Origin: Halorussus lipolyticus
GTDB lineage: Archaea > Halobacteriota > Halobacteria > Halobacteriales > Haladaptataceae
DNA: 64,000 bases
Assembly (NCBI RefSeq): GCF_029338375.1
Contig: NZ_CP119804.1
Coordinates: 3,244,955-3,308,954 of the forward strand
Reading direction: 5' to 3'
Both the position numbers and the translations under genes were made by a program. The notes beneath the pieces are model-generated. The model did not search any database and was not told the origin of the DNA. It worked only from the letters and a program-made list of their open reading frames with translations. Shown piece after piece: positions 8,906 through 17,467 of the stretch (positions are counted from its first letter, which is position 1; each line of letters begins with the position of its first letter).

Positions 8906-9874
8906 ATGTCAGACGTAAGCACTAGAGTCAAGCGAGCGGAACAAGAGGAAGAAGTAGAGGAAGAATCGAGCGAGAAGACCGCCTGTCCCGAGTGTGGCGG
9001 CAATCTCATCTCCGACACCGAACACGGCGAGACGGTCTGCGAGGAGTGCGGACTGGTCGTAGACGAGGACCAAGTGGACCGCGGGCCGGAGTGGCGCGCG
9101 TTCGACTCCAAAGAGAAGAACGAGAAGTCCCGCGTCGGTGCGCCCACCACGAACACGATGCACGACAAGGGCCTCTCGACTAACATCGACTGGCGGAACA
9201 AGGACGCCTACGGTAACTCCCTTGGCTCCCGCCAGCGAGAGAAGATGCAGAGGCTCCGCAAGTGGAACGAGCGATTCCGAACGCGCGACTCCAAGGAGCG
9301 CAACCTCAAGCAGGCCCTCGGCGAAATCGACCGGATGGCCTCGGCGCTCGGCCTGCCGAACAACGTCCGAGAGACCGCTTCAGTCATCTACCGACGTGCG
9401 CTCGACGAGGACCTCCTGCCCGGCCGTTCCATCGAGGGCGTCTCGACGGCCTGCGTCTACGCCGCCGCGCGACAGGCCGGCGTCCCGCGCAGTCTGGACG
9501 AAATCGCCGACGTTTCGCGTGTCGAAAAGAGCGAAGTCGCCCGGACCTACCGCTACGTGGTCCGCGAACTGAATCTGGAGGTCAAGCCCGCAGACCCCGA
9601 GAGCTACGTCCCGCGGTTCGCCTCCGGACTCGACCTCTCCGACGAGGCCGAACACCGCGCCCGCGAACTCCTCAAGACCGCCAAGGAAAAGGGCGTCCAC
9701 AGTGGCAAGTCGCCGGTTGGACTGGCCGCCGCGGCCGTCTACGCCGCCGCGCTCCTGACCAACGAGAAGACCACGCAGGCCGAGGTCAGCGAAGTCGCCG
9801 ACATCAGCGAAGTCACGATTCGCAACCGCTACCACGAACTGCTGGAGGCCGAAGAGGCCCCGGCGATGGCCTGA
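8906..9874 (+). CDS. tfb: Transcription initiation factor IIB (TFB)
   Basis: A 322-residue archaeal TFB. The N-terminal zinc ribbon has C27/C30 (CPEC) and C45/C48 (CEEC). A B-reader/linker region follows with RVGAPTTNTMHDKGLST. Two cyclin-like repeats lie at about 125-210 and 220-310, each with the AAxVYAAA core. It recruits RNA polymerase to TBP-bound promoters and reads the BRE. Haloarchaea carry several TFBs; which paralogue this is cannot be decided. An acidic Glu-rich stretch (12-23) precedes the ribbon. A TATA-like ACTAAATACC around 8798-8807 predicts a leader of about 75 bases. Confidence 0.96.
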   Translation: MSDVSTRVKRAEQEEEVEEESSEKTACPECGGNLISDTEHGETVCEECGLVVDEDQVDRGPEWRAFDSKEKNEKSRVGAPTTNTMHDKGLSTNIDWRNKDAYGNSLGSRQREKMQRLRKWNERFRTRDSKERNLKQALGEIDRMASALGLPNNVRETASVIYRRALDEDLLPGRSIEGVSTACVYAAARQAGVPRSLDEIADVSRVEKSEVARTYRYVVRELNLEVKPADPESYVPRFASGLDLSDEAEHRARELLKTAKEKGVHSGKSPVGLAAAAVYAAALLTNEKTTQAEVSEVADISEVTIRNRYHELLEAEEAPAMA

Positions 9875-9951
9875 GCGCGGTCGTCTACAAGTTACAACTG
9901 TTTTGAACCGAAAAATAATTCTGTGGGACCAGAGATAGCACCACAGAGCGG

Positions 9952-10974
9952 ATGGAGACCGAACACCGGATTCACGTCGGCGACGCCCGCGAGATGACCG
10001 CAGTCGGCGATGGCTCTGTCGAACTCGTCGTGACCTCGCCGCCGTATCCCATGATAGAGATGTGGGACGATTTGTTTGCAGAGTTGAACCCCGACATCGA
10101 GGACCACGTGGCACGGGGCGACGGCGAGTCTGCTTTCGAGGCGATGCACGCCGCGCTCGACCCCGTGTGGGACGAACTCTCGCGGGTCCTCGTGGACGGC
10201 GGCATCGCCGCAGTCAACGTCGGCGACGCAACCCGGAGCGTGGGCGACGGGTTCCAACTTTACCCCAACCACGCCGAACTGATTACTCGGTTTCGGGAGC
10301 GGGGCTTCCACCTCTTGCCCGACGTGCTGTGGCGCAAACCGGTCAACAGCCTCACGAAGTTCATGGGGTCGGGGATGGTGCCGCCCAACGCCTACACCAC
10401 GCTGGAACACGAGTACGTCCTGTTGTTCCGCAACGGCCCCGAGAGTCGGTCGTTCAATCCCGGCGCGGACCACCGATACGAGTCGGCGTACTTCTGGGAG
10501 GAGCGAAACGACTGGTTCTCGGACCTCTGGACCGACGTGCAGGGCGAGGGCCAAGACTTGGACCACGACGAACTCCGGACGCGCTCGGCCGCCTTCCCCT
10601 TCGAGGTCCCCTATCGGCTGGTCAACATGTATTCGGTCTACGGCGACACCGTGCTGGACCCCTTCTGGGGCACGGGCACCACCAGCCTCGCGGCGATGGT
10701 CGCCGGGCGAAATTCGGTGGGCTACGAACTCAGCCGAGAGTTCCGGGAGGTGTTCGACGACCGCCTCGCGGAAATCGAGGAGTTCGCAGACGAGAAGAAC
10801 CGCCAGCGCCTCGAAGACCACCGGGCGTTCGCCGAGGGGGCGGAACTCGGCTACGACGCCGAGAACTACGATTTCGGCGTCAAGACCAAACAGGAGCGAC
10901 GACTCCAACTCTACACCGTCGCGGACTACGAGAAGCACGGCGACCGCTACGCGGTCGAACACCGACCGTTCTAA
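9952..10974 (+). CDS. zim: CTAG-specific DNA (cytosine-N4) methyltransferase Zim
   Basis: A 340-residue beta-class amino-methyltransferase. The catalytic motif IV TSPPY (28-32), typical of N4-cytosine enzymes, precedes motif I DPFWGTGTT (236-244), which binds AdoMet. No restriction endonuclease gene is adjacent, so it is an orphan methylase. The sequence resembles the conserved haloarchaeal CTAG methylase Zim, near aglD in Haloferax volcanii as here. CTAG is visibly rare in this window. A possible minor promoter (AAAATAAT, 9910-9920) lies upstream. Assignment as Zim is from recognition; the recognition sequence is not deducible from the sequence alone. Confidence 0.82.
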   Translation: METEHRIHVGDAREMTAVGDGSVELVVTSPPYPMIEMWDDLFAELNPDIEDHVARGDGESAFEAMHAALDPVWDELSRVLVDGGIAAVNVGDATRSVGDGFQLYPNHAELITRFRERGFHLLPDVLWRKPVNSLTKFMGSGMVPPNAYTTLEHEYVLLFRNGPESRSFNPGADHRYESAYFWEERNDWFSDLWTDVQGEGQDLDHDELRTRSAAFPFEVPYRLVNMYSVYGDTVLDPFWGTGTTSLAAMVAGRNSVGYELSREFREVFDDRLAEIEEFADEKNRQRLEDHRAFAEGAELGYDAENYDFGVKTKQERRLQLYTVADYEKHGDRYAVEHRPF

Positions 10975-11040
10975 ACAACTTTTTGGTTGCCTAGGAACCA
11001 GCATCTATTCCTTAAACACTACTAATTAAGTGTCTGCTGT

Positions 11041-11409
11041 CGGCGCGCGCTGGCGTCTTGCCGAGCGTAGCGAGGCAAGGCTCGTGGGAGCTTGTCTCCC
11101 ACGGCGCGACGTTTTAGCGTCGCGCCGAACCGCGCGAGGTCGTCGGGAGCGTAGTCGTTCGAAAATCGAAGATTTTCGTGATCACGAGAGCGTCGCTCTC
11201 GGACGACGACCGACTGCTCGGCAGACGCGGTTTGTCTGCCGGTGGATGAGTAGCGCAGGCCATTGGCCGAGGCTTGCGAGACGCTTCGCGTCTCGCTGAT
11301 CTGCGAACGTGGTTCGCAGACAACGCAATCGGTTGGGGAGGGTGTGGCCCGCGGTAGCGGTGACGTTGCTGTGCGGTAGACGGCGATGTTCAAGCCTGAA
11401 GCTAGCTCC
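11041..11409 (+). repeat. Hairpin-mosaic element A1 (family A)
   Basis: Full-length family A copy. It starts GGCGCGCGCTGGCG and ends near GAAGCTAGCTCC. It is a run of stem-loops: CTTGCC/GGCAAG, GTGGGAG/CTCCCAC, GGCGCGACG/CGTCGCGCC, the shared core at 11154-11207, GGCAGAC-loop-GTCTGCC (11220-11240), GAGACGC/GCGTCTC and TGCGAAC/GTTCGCA. Over about 300 bases it is nearly identical to A2 and to the inverse of A3. Its tail (from about 11340) instead matches element D. The first 15 bases are preceded by an AT-rich stretch with possible TATA-like sequence. Confidence 0.85.
11154..11207 (+). other. Three-way-junction core in element A1
   Basis: GTCGT (11154-11158) can pair with ACGAC (11203-11207). 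Inside are hairpin CGAAAATC-GAA-GATTTTCG (11160-11178), the spacer TGATCA, and hairpin CGAGAGC-GTC-GCTCTCG (11185-11201). The same layout with different stem bases occurs in family B. Confidence 0.7.
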
Positions 11410-11580
11410 CTGTCGCCGTCACCTCTTGTTGGAACGGGTCCACGCAGTAATCCGAATACGAAGCTCATTCCCGCCTCCCAACGCTTCTGACCAACGCTCC
11501 CAGTTCCATCTCGTGTCACCGATGAAACCCCCGAAACCGATAACAGAACCACTAAACGGTCCCCGGCAATTTTTTCTGGC

Positions 11581-12630
11581 ATGCAGAGAGAGTCGCAGGA
11601 CTTCGGGCGAGTCCTCTCCTCGATGTGTACCCGACCCCACCCCGACGCCCGCGAGGCCGCCCGGCAGTTCCTCGCCGACAACCCCGGCGACCCGACGACC
11701 TACCCGGCAGTCGCCGAGTTGGAGCGCGAGGCCGTCGGCCTCCTCGGCGAGATGACCGGCCTCGACGACCCGCACGGCTACGTCGCCAGCGGCGGGACCG
11801 AGGCCAACCTACAGGCGGTCCGGGCCGCTCGGAACCTTTCTGACACACCCACGCCCAACGTCGTCGCGCCCGAGAGCGCCCACTTCAGTTTCCAGAAGTC
11901 TGCGGACGTGCTAGACGTGGAGTTACGCCTCGCGCCGGTAGACGACGACCGGCGGGCCGACCTCGCCGAGGTCCGACGCCTCGCCGATGACGAGACCGCC
12001 CTCGTCGCCGGAGTCGCCGGAACCACCGAGTACGGGCGAGTTGACCCCATCCCGGCCCTCGCCGACGTGGCCGACGACGTGGGGGCGCTCTGCCACGTCG
12101 ATGCGGCGTGGGGCGGGTTCGTCCTGCCGTTCACCGACTGGGAATGGCACTTCGACCACGCGCCGGTGGACACGATGGCCATCGACCCACACAAGATGGG
12201 CCAAGCCCCGGTCCCCGCGGGCGGGTTTCTGACCCGCGACGAGCGAGTCCTCGACGCGCTGGCGGTCGATACGCCTTACCTCGAATCGACCTCACAGGCG
12301 ACCCTGACCGGCACCCGAAGCGGGGCCGGGGTGGCCGGGGCACACGCCGCGATGGAGGCCCTCTGGTCGGATGGCTACCGCCGGAACTACGAGCGAGGAC
12401 AGGAAAACGCCGAGTGGATAGCCGACGCGCTCGAATCCCGCGGCTACGACGTGGTGGAACCGGTTTTACCGCTGGTCGCGGCCGACATCCCCCGCGAGGA
12501 GATTGAAGCGTTGCAGGCCGAGGGCTGGCGCGTCTCGCCCACCGCGACCGGCGAACTCCGCATCGTCTGCATGCCCCACGTCACCCGCGAGATGCTGGAA
12601 TCGTTCGTCGCGGACCTCGACTCGCTGTGA
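11581..12630 (+). CDS. mfnA: Tyrosine/L-aspartate decarboxylase MfnA
   Basis: A 349-residue PLP-dependent group II decarboxylase. The cofactor lysine is K205 in DPHKMG, with the upstream HVDAAWGGF patch that stacks on [14 protein letters not shown] near residues 63-73 binds the phosphate. In methanogens MfnA makes tyramine for methanofuran. In haloarchaea the same family is thought to act mainly as aspartate 1-decarboxylase, giving beta-alanine for coenzyme A. The ATG at 11581 directly follows an AT-rich stretch, and the length is normal. It lies downstream of repeat A1 on the same strand as zim but is not obviously in an operon. Confidence 0.9.
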   Translation: MQRESQDFGRVLSSMCTRPHPDAREAARQFLADNPGDPTTYPAVAELEREAVGLLGEMTGLDDPHGYVASGGTEANLQAVRAARNLSDTPTPNVVAPESAHFSFQKSADVLDVELRLAPVDDDRRADLAEVRRLADDETALVAGVAGTTEYGRVDPIPALADVADDVGALCHVDAAWGGFVLPFTDWEWHFDHAPVDTMAIDPHKMGQAPVPAGGFLTRDERVLDALAVDTPYLESTSQATLTGTRSGAGVAGAHAAMEALWSDGYRRNYERGQENAEWIADALESRGYDVVEPVLPLVAADIPREEIEALQAEGWRVSPTATGELRIVCMPHVTREMLESFVADLDSL

Positions 12631-12694
12631 GGCCCGGCCCGCCGAACTCGTCGGCGCATCATTTTTCGGTCTGTTCGTTGTCTGTCGGGACGAC

Positions 12695-13339
12695 ATGGCA
12701 CCGCCAGACGCGGCGTCGGACACCCAAGCGGACGACGACGGTTCACCGGGCGCGCCGACTCCGGACCCACCCGACCCGCCCGAGGGCTACCGCGAACCGG
12801 TCACCTTCGAGTATCCGGGACTGGCACTCTCGGTCGGATCGCTGGCCCTGTTCGTGGCCGCTGTCTTCGTCTTCGGGAGAGTGATGAGCGCGCTCCGGCC
12901 CGGAGCGACCCTCGAATTCACCGTCGGTCCTCGCGGTATCGCGGTCGTCGGAGTCCTATCGGTCGGAACCGTCGTCGTCCACGAAGTGGTTCACGGACTG
13001 GTCTACCGACTCCTCGGCTACCGGGTTCGGTACGGCATCGCGTGGAACATGGGCGCGGCCTACGCCGCCGCGTTCGGCCAGTTCCAGACCCGGCGCGACA
13101 ACCTCGTGGTCGCCCTCGCACCGCTGGCAGTCTTTACCGCGGTTCTGACGCCTCTGCTGGCGGTGGAGCCGTTTTCGGTCGCGCTCGCGGCCTTCCTCGT
13201 CCTCGTGGTGAATACCTCGGGCGCTATCGGCGACCTCTACATCTCGTGGCGACTCCTCCGGATGCCGGAGGGGACGCTGATGTACGACCTCGACGCACGC
13301 CACTCCTACGCCTACTTCCCGGCGTCGGGCGACGAGTGA
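12695..13339 (+). CDS. DUF3267-type membrane zinc metalloprotease-like protein
   Basis: A 214-residue membrane protein. The first 35 residues are Asp/Pro-rich and disordered. Hydrophobic segments follow at about 46-66, 75-95, 130-155 and 158-175. H96-E97-V-V-H100 is a classic zinc-protease HEXXH motif placed within a membrane helix, as in DUF3267/site-2-protease-like families. A second metal ligand could come from the later GDLYISW region. The substrate is unknown. It starts 64 bases after mfnA and may share its transcript. Confidence 0.8.
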   Translation: MAPPDAASDTQADDDGSPGAPTPDPPDPPEGYREPVTFEYPGLALSVGSLALFVAAVFVFGRVMSALRPGATLEFTVGPRGIAVVGVLSVGTVVVHEVVHGLVYRLLGYRVRYGIAWNMGAAYAAAFGQFQTRRDNLVVALAPLAVFTAVLTPLLAVEPFSVALAAFLVLVVNTSGAIGDLYISWRLLRMPEGTLMYDLDARHSYAYFPASGDE

Positions 13340-13361
13340 GTCACGACGCGGTCGAACAGTA

Positions 13362-14048
13362 CTACGACTCGGCGGGTTCCGTGCCCGAACTCTCGTTCTC
13401 AGCGTCGGAACTCGACCGCACGTCGCGCTGGGTCTCGCCGCCGATTCGCTCGACCGGCGCGCCCAGCGCGTTTCGCTTGACGCTCCGGAGGCCCTTCTCG
13501 GCGGACTGGCGCGACGAGTAGCCCTGCCCGGAGTCGGCGATGACGTTACCGTTGTCGTGGACGAGTCGCCAGCGCCACTTCTCGTCTTTGCCCTCGTAGA
13601 CCTCGAAAGTGGCTTGGGCCGGTGGTCGGAGTGCTTCGACCGTCTCGCCGTCGAGTTGGCGCATCTCGACTCGGCCGCCGGGGCGCTTGCTGACGACGCG
13701 CTTGGCGATGGTTTTGCCGCGGCGGACCACCGAGGGCGCGACTGCCTCGGCGGCGTTCACCACGTCGATGGCGTCCGAGACGAGCGAGTCCGACGAGAAC
13801 TCCCGCGACAGCAGGCGCTCGCCGTCCCGGTAGAGCGAAATCGAGAGGCCCTGCCACTCCACGTCGGCCTCGTCGGGATGGTCGGTGTCGTCGGGGAGGG
13901 CGACTCCGGTTTCCTCCTCGGTCCAAATCTCGTCGCGCCGGTAGTCGAACTCGACGCTCGCGGCCGCGAGGTCACCCTCGTCGCTCCGGTAGGAGAGTCG
14001 CGCTCGGAGTCGGGGATGGGCGACGAGCGTATACTCGTGGTCGAACAT
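13362..14048 (-). CDS. DUF1508 (YegP/HVO_2922-like) domain protein
   Basis: A 228-residue cytoplasmic protein. Residues about 140-195 form one DUF1508 unit (ATFEVYEGKDEKWRWRL then SGQGYSSRQSAEKG), a small beta-beta-beta-alpha fold seen in HVO_2922 and YegP. The N-terminal 135 residues are not recognised and look like a mixed beta domain. The C-terminus is an acidic Ser-rich tail. Function is unknown. It converges with the preceding gene and is divergent from the VTT-type gene. Confidence 0.8.
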   Translation of the reverse strand: MFDHEYTLVAHPRLRARLSYRSDEGDLAAASVEFDYRRDEIWTEEETGVALPDDTDHPDEADVEWQGLSISLYRDGERLLSREFSSDSLVSDAIDVVNAAEAVAPSVVRRGKTIAKRVVSKRPGGRVEMRQLDGETVEALRPPAQATFEVYEGKDEKWRWRLVHDNGNVIADSGQGYSSRQSAEKGLRSVKRNALGAPVERIGGETQRDVRSSSDAENESSGTEPAES

Positions 14049-14167
14049 GGAACCGAGTAGCGTCCGGATAGGTATGAGTCTGTTTGCCGCACTCGGACCT
14101 CTTTTCGGGCGAAACCTCGCTCGACCAAGACATAAAACTGATAATCGTGCTCCCTCCTTCTCCGAGC

Positions 14168-14728
14168 GTGTACTCCGTCGTCGCCCCCGCGCTCCTCGAA
14201 GGTCTCGGTCTCGGGTCCTTCGAGTGGTTGGAACATCTGGTAGAGACAGCGACCGGTTGGGTCGGTCTCGGCATCATCTTCGTCTACTCGTTCCTCATCG
14301 CGTTCGCGCTCCCCGGCGTGAGTGAGGTGGTGCTGGTCGCCCCGCTCGACCTCGGTCTGACGCAGGTCGAGCGCCTGAGCATCATCATCTTGGTCAGCGC
14401 GGTCGGCAAGGCCGCGGGGAGCATCCTCGCGTTCCACATCGGGCAGGAGGCCAAGGAGTCGGGGCCAATCATCAGCTATCTCCGGCGCTCGCGGTTCGAC
14501 ATCATCGAGTGGTCCGAGAACAAGACGGTCGAACTCGCCAAGAAGTGGGGCTACCTCGGGATGGCGGTGGCGCTCTCGGTGCCCTTCTTCCCGGACACGG
14601 TGTCGATTTACGCCTTCGCGGTCCTCGAGGAGGACTACTTCAAGTTCGCGCTGGCGACGTTCGCGGGGAGCGTGGGGCGACTCCTCGTGACCATCTTCCT
14701 CGTGGGTTCGACGGTCGTGGCGTTCTGA
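14168..14728 (+). CDS. VTT/DedA-like small membrane protein
   Basis: A 186-residue protein with about four or five hydrophobic segments. The middle GSILAFHIGQEA and the late AKKWGYLGMAVALSVPFFPDTVSIYA resemble the VTT (SNARE-associated, DedA/YqaA) family, which includes lipid scramblases and transport-related proteins. I chose the GTG at 14168, about 30 bases after the TATA-like ATAAAA (14132-14137). The frame is open to 14084, and a GTG at 14147 is an alternative. Family assignment is moderate and the substrate unknown. Confidence 0.7.
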   Translation: MYSVVAPALLEGLGLGSFEWLEHLVETATGWVGLGIIFVYSFLIAFALPGVSEVVLVAPLDLGLTQVERLSIIILVSAVGKAAGSILAFHIGQEAKESGPIISYLRRSRFDIIEWSENKTVELAKKWGYLGMAVALSVPFFPDTVSIYAFAVLEEDYFKFALATFAGSVGRLLVTIFLVGSTVVAF

Positions 14729-14789
14729 ACTCGACGAAGACGACGAAACTCCGTACTCGAATTCTCGAAACCATGATTGCCGGCCAGCG

Positions 14790-15128
14790 GCCGGCGAACG
14801 CTCGGCCGAACAAACCACCAGCGAACGCCCGGCCGAACAACTGATGGGTGGGATGAAGGGGCCGGCCGGTCGCGTGCAGTTTAGTTGTCTGAGCGACCCC
14901 TATCGGCGCGGGCGGTGTCTCGCCGAACGGAGTGAGGTCGTTCGAAAGGCGAAGCCTTTCGTGATCACGAAAATCTCCGATTTTCGGACGACGATGGCTT
15001 GGAAGACGCGGGTTGTCTTCCGGTGCGGAGAGCGCCGATATGTCGCTCAGCGACCGCCGGAGGACAAACCGCGTCCTCCGAGGTCACACTCACTTCGTTC
15101 GCGTGACCGCGACCGGGCGGGGGCTTCG
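14790..15128 (+). repeat. Hairpin-mosaic element B1 (family B)
   Basis: Full family B copy. The left end has two copies of GCGAACGCYCGGCCGAACAA, then GGGTGGGATGAAGGGGCC. Outer arms CCGGTCGCG (14866-14874) and CGCGACCGG (15108-15116) are complementary. So are inner arms TCTGAGCGACCCCTATCGGC (from 14888) and GCCGATATGTCGCTCAGCGA (from 15034), with a short internal mismatch. Between them lie the shared core (14937-14992), hairpin GGAAGAC-GCGGGTT-GTCTTCC (15001-15021) and the reversed hairpin GGAGGAC-AAACCGC-GTCCTCC (15059-15079). Confidence 0.82.
14937..14992 (+). other. Three-way-junction core in element B1
   Basis: GTCGT (14937-14941) pairs with ACGAC (14988-14992). Hairpins CGAAAGGC-GAA-GCCTTTCG (14943-14961) and CGAAAATC-TCC-GATTTTCG (14968-14986) flank TGATCA. 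Compared with family A both stems differ by compensating base pairs, while the GAA loop and spacer are unchanged. Confidence 0.7.
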
Positions 15129-15269
15129 AGAGAACATCACGACACCGATTCTGCGGTTCGTGTCCACCTTCCCCTCGACAAGTCGAAGCAATCTGTTTCA
15201 GCGTAGGCGAAGGCTTAACGGCGTACACGCCTTCAATCGGTGGTATGCGATTCATCGAGGTGAGGAGCC

Positions 15270-16298
15270 GTGGCCGGTAGCTCACGGCTCGCGCAGGTCG
15301 CACAGTTCTTCTCGATTCTGGTCGGCGTCGCGGTGGCGGTCGCGCTGGGGTGGATGCTGTTCGTGGTGATTCCCGACGGCAACCTCGCGCGACTGCTCGG
15401 CGTCGTGCTGGCGGTCCTCGCGGGCGTCGTCGGAGCGCGGGCGGCCGGAGGTGTGGCCTCCTCGCGGTTCGCCGGCTACGACGTGGCCGAGGTCGCCGTC
15501 GAGGGGCCGATTACTCGTGATGGCGGCGGGGGTGGGTTCCCTCCTCGGCCCGGCGGGTCCTCGGCCGACGACATCGTGGAGCAAATCGAGCGCGCCGACG
15601 AGGACCAAAGCGCCCAAGCCCTCCTGCTGAAACTCAACACGCCCGGCGGGCAGGTCGTGCCCAGCGACGACATCCGAATCGCGGCCGAGCGCTTCGACGG
15701 CCCGACGGTCGCCTACGCCACCGACACCTGCGCCAGCGGCGGCTACTGGATAGCCAGCGGGTGTGACACCATCTACGCCCGCGACGGGAGCATCGTCGGC
15801 TCAATCGGTGTCATCGGCTCGCGGGTCAACGCCGCGGAGGCCGCCGACAAACTCGGCTTGGAGTACGAGCGCCTGACAGCGGGCAAGTACAAGGACGCGG
15901 GCAACTCGCTCAAGGGGATGTCCGAGGACGAGCGCGAGTATCTGCAGGGCCTCATCGACGGCTACTACGACGAGTTCGTGGACCGCGTGACCGACGGCCG
16001 GGACCTCAGCGACGAGCAGGTCCGGGACACCGAGGCCAAGGTGTATCTGGGCGAGGAGGCCGCCGCAATCGGACTGGTGGACGAACTCGGGACCAAACGC
16101 GACGTGAAAGACCGTCTCGCCGGGGACCTCGGCGTCGAGGAGGTCACGGTCGAGGAGTTCGCCCCCGAGCGGAACCTGATGGAGCGCGTTCGCGGTGGCT
16201 CGCAGGCGGTGGCCTACGCCCTCGGCGCTGGAGTCGCCAGCGCGTTCACGAGCGACGACGGCGGGAGCGTGGAGGGCGTGGAGTTCAAGCTTCGGTAA
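15270..16298 (+). CDS. sppA: Signal peptide peptidase SppA (S49 serine protease)
   Basis: A 342-residue membrane-anchored S49 peptidase of the short archaeal type. Two hydrophobic segments (about residues 10-32 and 38-60) precede the catalytic domain. The nucleophile serine is in DTCASGGYW, and the lysine of the Ser/Lys dyad is in AGKYKDAGN. LLKLNTPGG and GSIGVIG are family landmarks. It would degrade cleaved signal peptides or short membrane peptides from outside the membrane. The GTG start at 15270 fits the first hydrophobic segment. A Gly-rich loop at about 80-90 is unusual but could be a linker. The gene is flanked on both sides by hairpin-mosaic repeats (B1, A2). Confidence 0.9.
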   Translation: MAGSSRLAQVAQFFSILVGVAVAVALGWMLFVVIPDGNLARLLGVVLAVLAGVVGARAAGGVASSRFAGYDVAEVAVEGPITRDGGGGGFPPRPGGSSADDIVEQIERADEDQSAQALLLKLNTPGGQVVPSDDIRIAAERFDGPTVAYATDTCASGGYWIASGCDTIYARDGSIVGSIGVIGSRVNAAEAADKLGLEYERLTAGKYKDAGNSLKGMSEDEREYLQGLIDGYYDEFVDRVTDGRDLSDEQVRDTEAKVYLGEEAAAIGLVDELGTKRDVKDRLAGDLGVEEVTVEEFAPERNLMERVRGGSQAVAYALGAGVASAFTSDDGGSVEGVEFKLR

Positions 16299-16310
16299 TG
16301 TAATTCGTTG

Positions 16311-16336
16311 CTTAGGAAACTACATTGTTTTCTAAG
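16311..16336 (+). terminator. Hairpin after sppA, possible terminator
   Basis: Arms of nine bases with one mismatch (CTTAGGAAA / TTTTCTAAG) lie a few bases after the sppA stop and are followed by AT-rich sequence. A role in 3'-end formation is inferred only. Confidence 0.35.
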
Positions 16337-16377
16337 AGTAGTTATAGAATTGTTTAGCGGATTTTACAACCTCAAAA

Positions 16378-16733
16378 CGGCGCGCGCTGGCGTCTTGCCG
16401 AGCGTAGCGAGGCAAGGCTCGTGGGAGCTTGTCTCCCACGGCGCGGCGTTCATGCCGCGCCGAACCGCGCGAGGTCGTCGGGAGCGTAGTCGTTCGAAAA
16501 TCGAAGATTTTCGTGATCACGAGAGCGTCGCTCTCGGACGACGACCGACTGCTCGGCAGACGCGGTTTGTCTGCCGGTGGATGAGTAGCGCAGGCCATCG
16601 GCCGAGGCTAGCGAGACGCGGAGCGTCTCGCTGATCTGCGAACGTGGTTCGCAGACAACACAGTCGGTTGGGGAGGGTGTGGCCCGCGGTAGCGGGGCGG
16701 TAGACGCCTCGGCTTCGGCAATAGCTAGCTTCT
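16378..16733 (+). repeat. Hairpin-mosaic element A2 (family A)
   Basis: Full-length copy, nearly identical to A1 for the first 300 bases. One hairpin differs by paired changes: GGCGCGGC-loop-GCCGCGCC here against GGCGCGACG/CGTCGCGCC in A1. The core is at 16489-16542 and the GGCAGAC hairpin at 16555-16575. The tail (GGCGGTAGACGCCTCGGC to AATAGCTAGCTT) matches A3 and not A1. Confidence 0.85.
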
Positions 16734-16851
16734 GCTGAACAACTGTCCCGTAACTCGCTTCGGCGGAGCAACGTACCCCGATACGAAGCAAACCCCACAC
16801 CAGCGACTCACTACCACCGACAAAAACGCCAAAAACAGCCGCGTCAGCCAG

Positions 16852-17289
16852 TTACCGTTCTTCGGAGTCCAGCACCCGAATCTGGTCCCCACGAACCGTC
16901 ACCGGAATCGGGACCGTGGCCTCGTAGAGTTCGACCGTCACTTGGTCCTTGCCCTCGTCGATGCGCTGAACCTGCGCTTTCTCGCCCTTGAACGGCCCGG
17001 CGATGAGTTCCACGATGTCCCCCTCGGCGATGCCCTCCACGTCCGGCGTCGGCGACAGGAAGTGTTCGACTTCCGAGATGTCGCTCTTGCCCGGCACCAT
17101 ACTCCGAGCGTGGGGAATCTCCTCCAGAACGCGGGTGATAACCGCGTCGTTGTCGGCCTCGACCATGACGTAACTCGTCAGCGAGTCGGGGGCGAGGACC
17201 GCGTGAATCTCTGGCTCCTCGCGGTTGATAATCATGTCTGCGACGGTGCGCTCCTGACTCGCGGTCGTCTTGACTGCGTACATTCCCAT
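16852..17289 (-). CDS. spt5: Transcription elongation factor Spt5 (NusG-like)
   Basis: A 145-residue archaeal Spt5. An NGN domain occupies about residues 3-85 (MYAVKTTASQERTVADMI at the start). A KOW domain (about 90-140) carries EGDIVELIAGPFKGEKA. It binds the RNA polymerase clamp, with Spt4, and raises processivity. The gene is 10 bases downstream of secE, the conserved archaeal ftsZ-secE-spt5 order. Confidence 0.95.
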   Translation of the reverse strand: MGMYAVKTTASQERTVADMIINREEPEIHAVLAPDSLTSYVMVEADNDAVITRVLEEIPHARSMVPGKSDISEVEHFLSPTPDVEGIAEGDIVELIAGPFKGEKAQVQRIDEGKDQVTVELYEATVPIPVTVRGDQIRVLDSEER

Positions 17290-17299
17290 TTTGCGTCAC

Positions 17300-17467
17300 C
17301 TACGTTGGGATGAAACTCATGATGGCGAAGATGATAAAGCCGAGCAGGCCGACGAGGATGATTCCCGCACCCGCAATCTTCGAAATCTTCGAGAACTCCT
17401 CCCACGAGGGCGTGCTGGCGAGCTTCAGCACTCGAACGTACGACGAGAGGTCTAGCTTGACATCCAT
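17300..17467 (-). CDS. secE: Preprotein translocase subunit SecE (Sec61 gamma)
   Basis: A 55-residue tail-anchored protein. An amphipathic helix (about residues 8-30, VRVLKLASTPSWEEFSKI) lies before a single membrane span (about 32-53), ending SFIPT. This is the expected size and topology for archaeal SecE. The start at 17467 is the first of two nearby ATG-like positions and gives MDVKLDLSSY. It sits between ftsZ1 and spt5, 10 bases from spt5, and helps form the SecYE channel. Repeat B2 lies just upstream, so secE-spt5 may have its own promoter. Confidence 0.93.
   Translation of the reverse strand: MDVKLDLSSYVRVLKLASTPSWEEFSKISKIAGAGIILVGLLGFIIFAIMSFIPT

Larger units (their letters stand above)
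10975..11580. other. Intergenic region filled by repeat element A1
   Basis: This gap of about 600 bases between zim and mfnA holds an imperfect palindrome just after zim (around 10985-11000, with CCTAGG at its centre). It also contains the hairpin-mosaic element A1 (11041-11409) and about 170 bases of unremarkable sequence before mfnA. Open frames in it are hairpin read-through and not genes. Confidence 0.7.
14729..15269. other. Intergenic region filled by repeat element B1
   Basis: This 541-base gap contains a GC-rich palindromic lead-in with two 20-base direct repeats (about 14792-14811 and 14821-14840), then element B1 to about 15128. The sppA promoter region follows, with GCTTAACGG near 15211-15219. 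No gene is credible. Confidence 0.7.
16299..16851. other. Convergent intergenic region with repeat element A2
   Basis: This gap lies between the stops of sppA and spt5. It starts with a near-perfect hairpin (CTTAGGAAA ... TTTTCTAAG, about 16311-16336) that could end the sppA transcript. An AT-rich stretch and element A2 (16378-16733) follow. The last 115 bases show nothing notable. Confidence 0.65.

Noticed and set aside
11041..11409. CRISPR array or tRNA cluster as an explanation for the hairpin repeats
   Set aside because: No evenly spaced identical repeats with unique spacers, and no cloverleaf, T-loop or CCA-like pattern.
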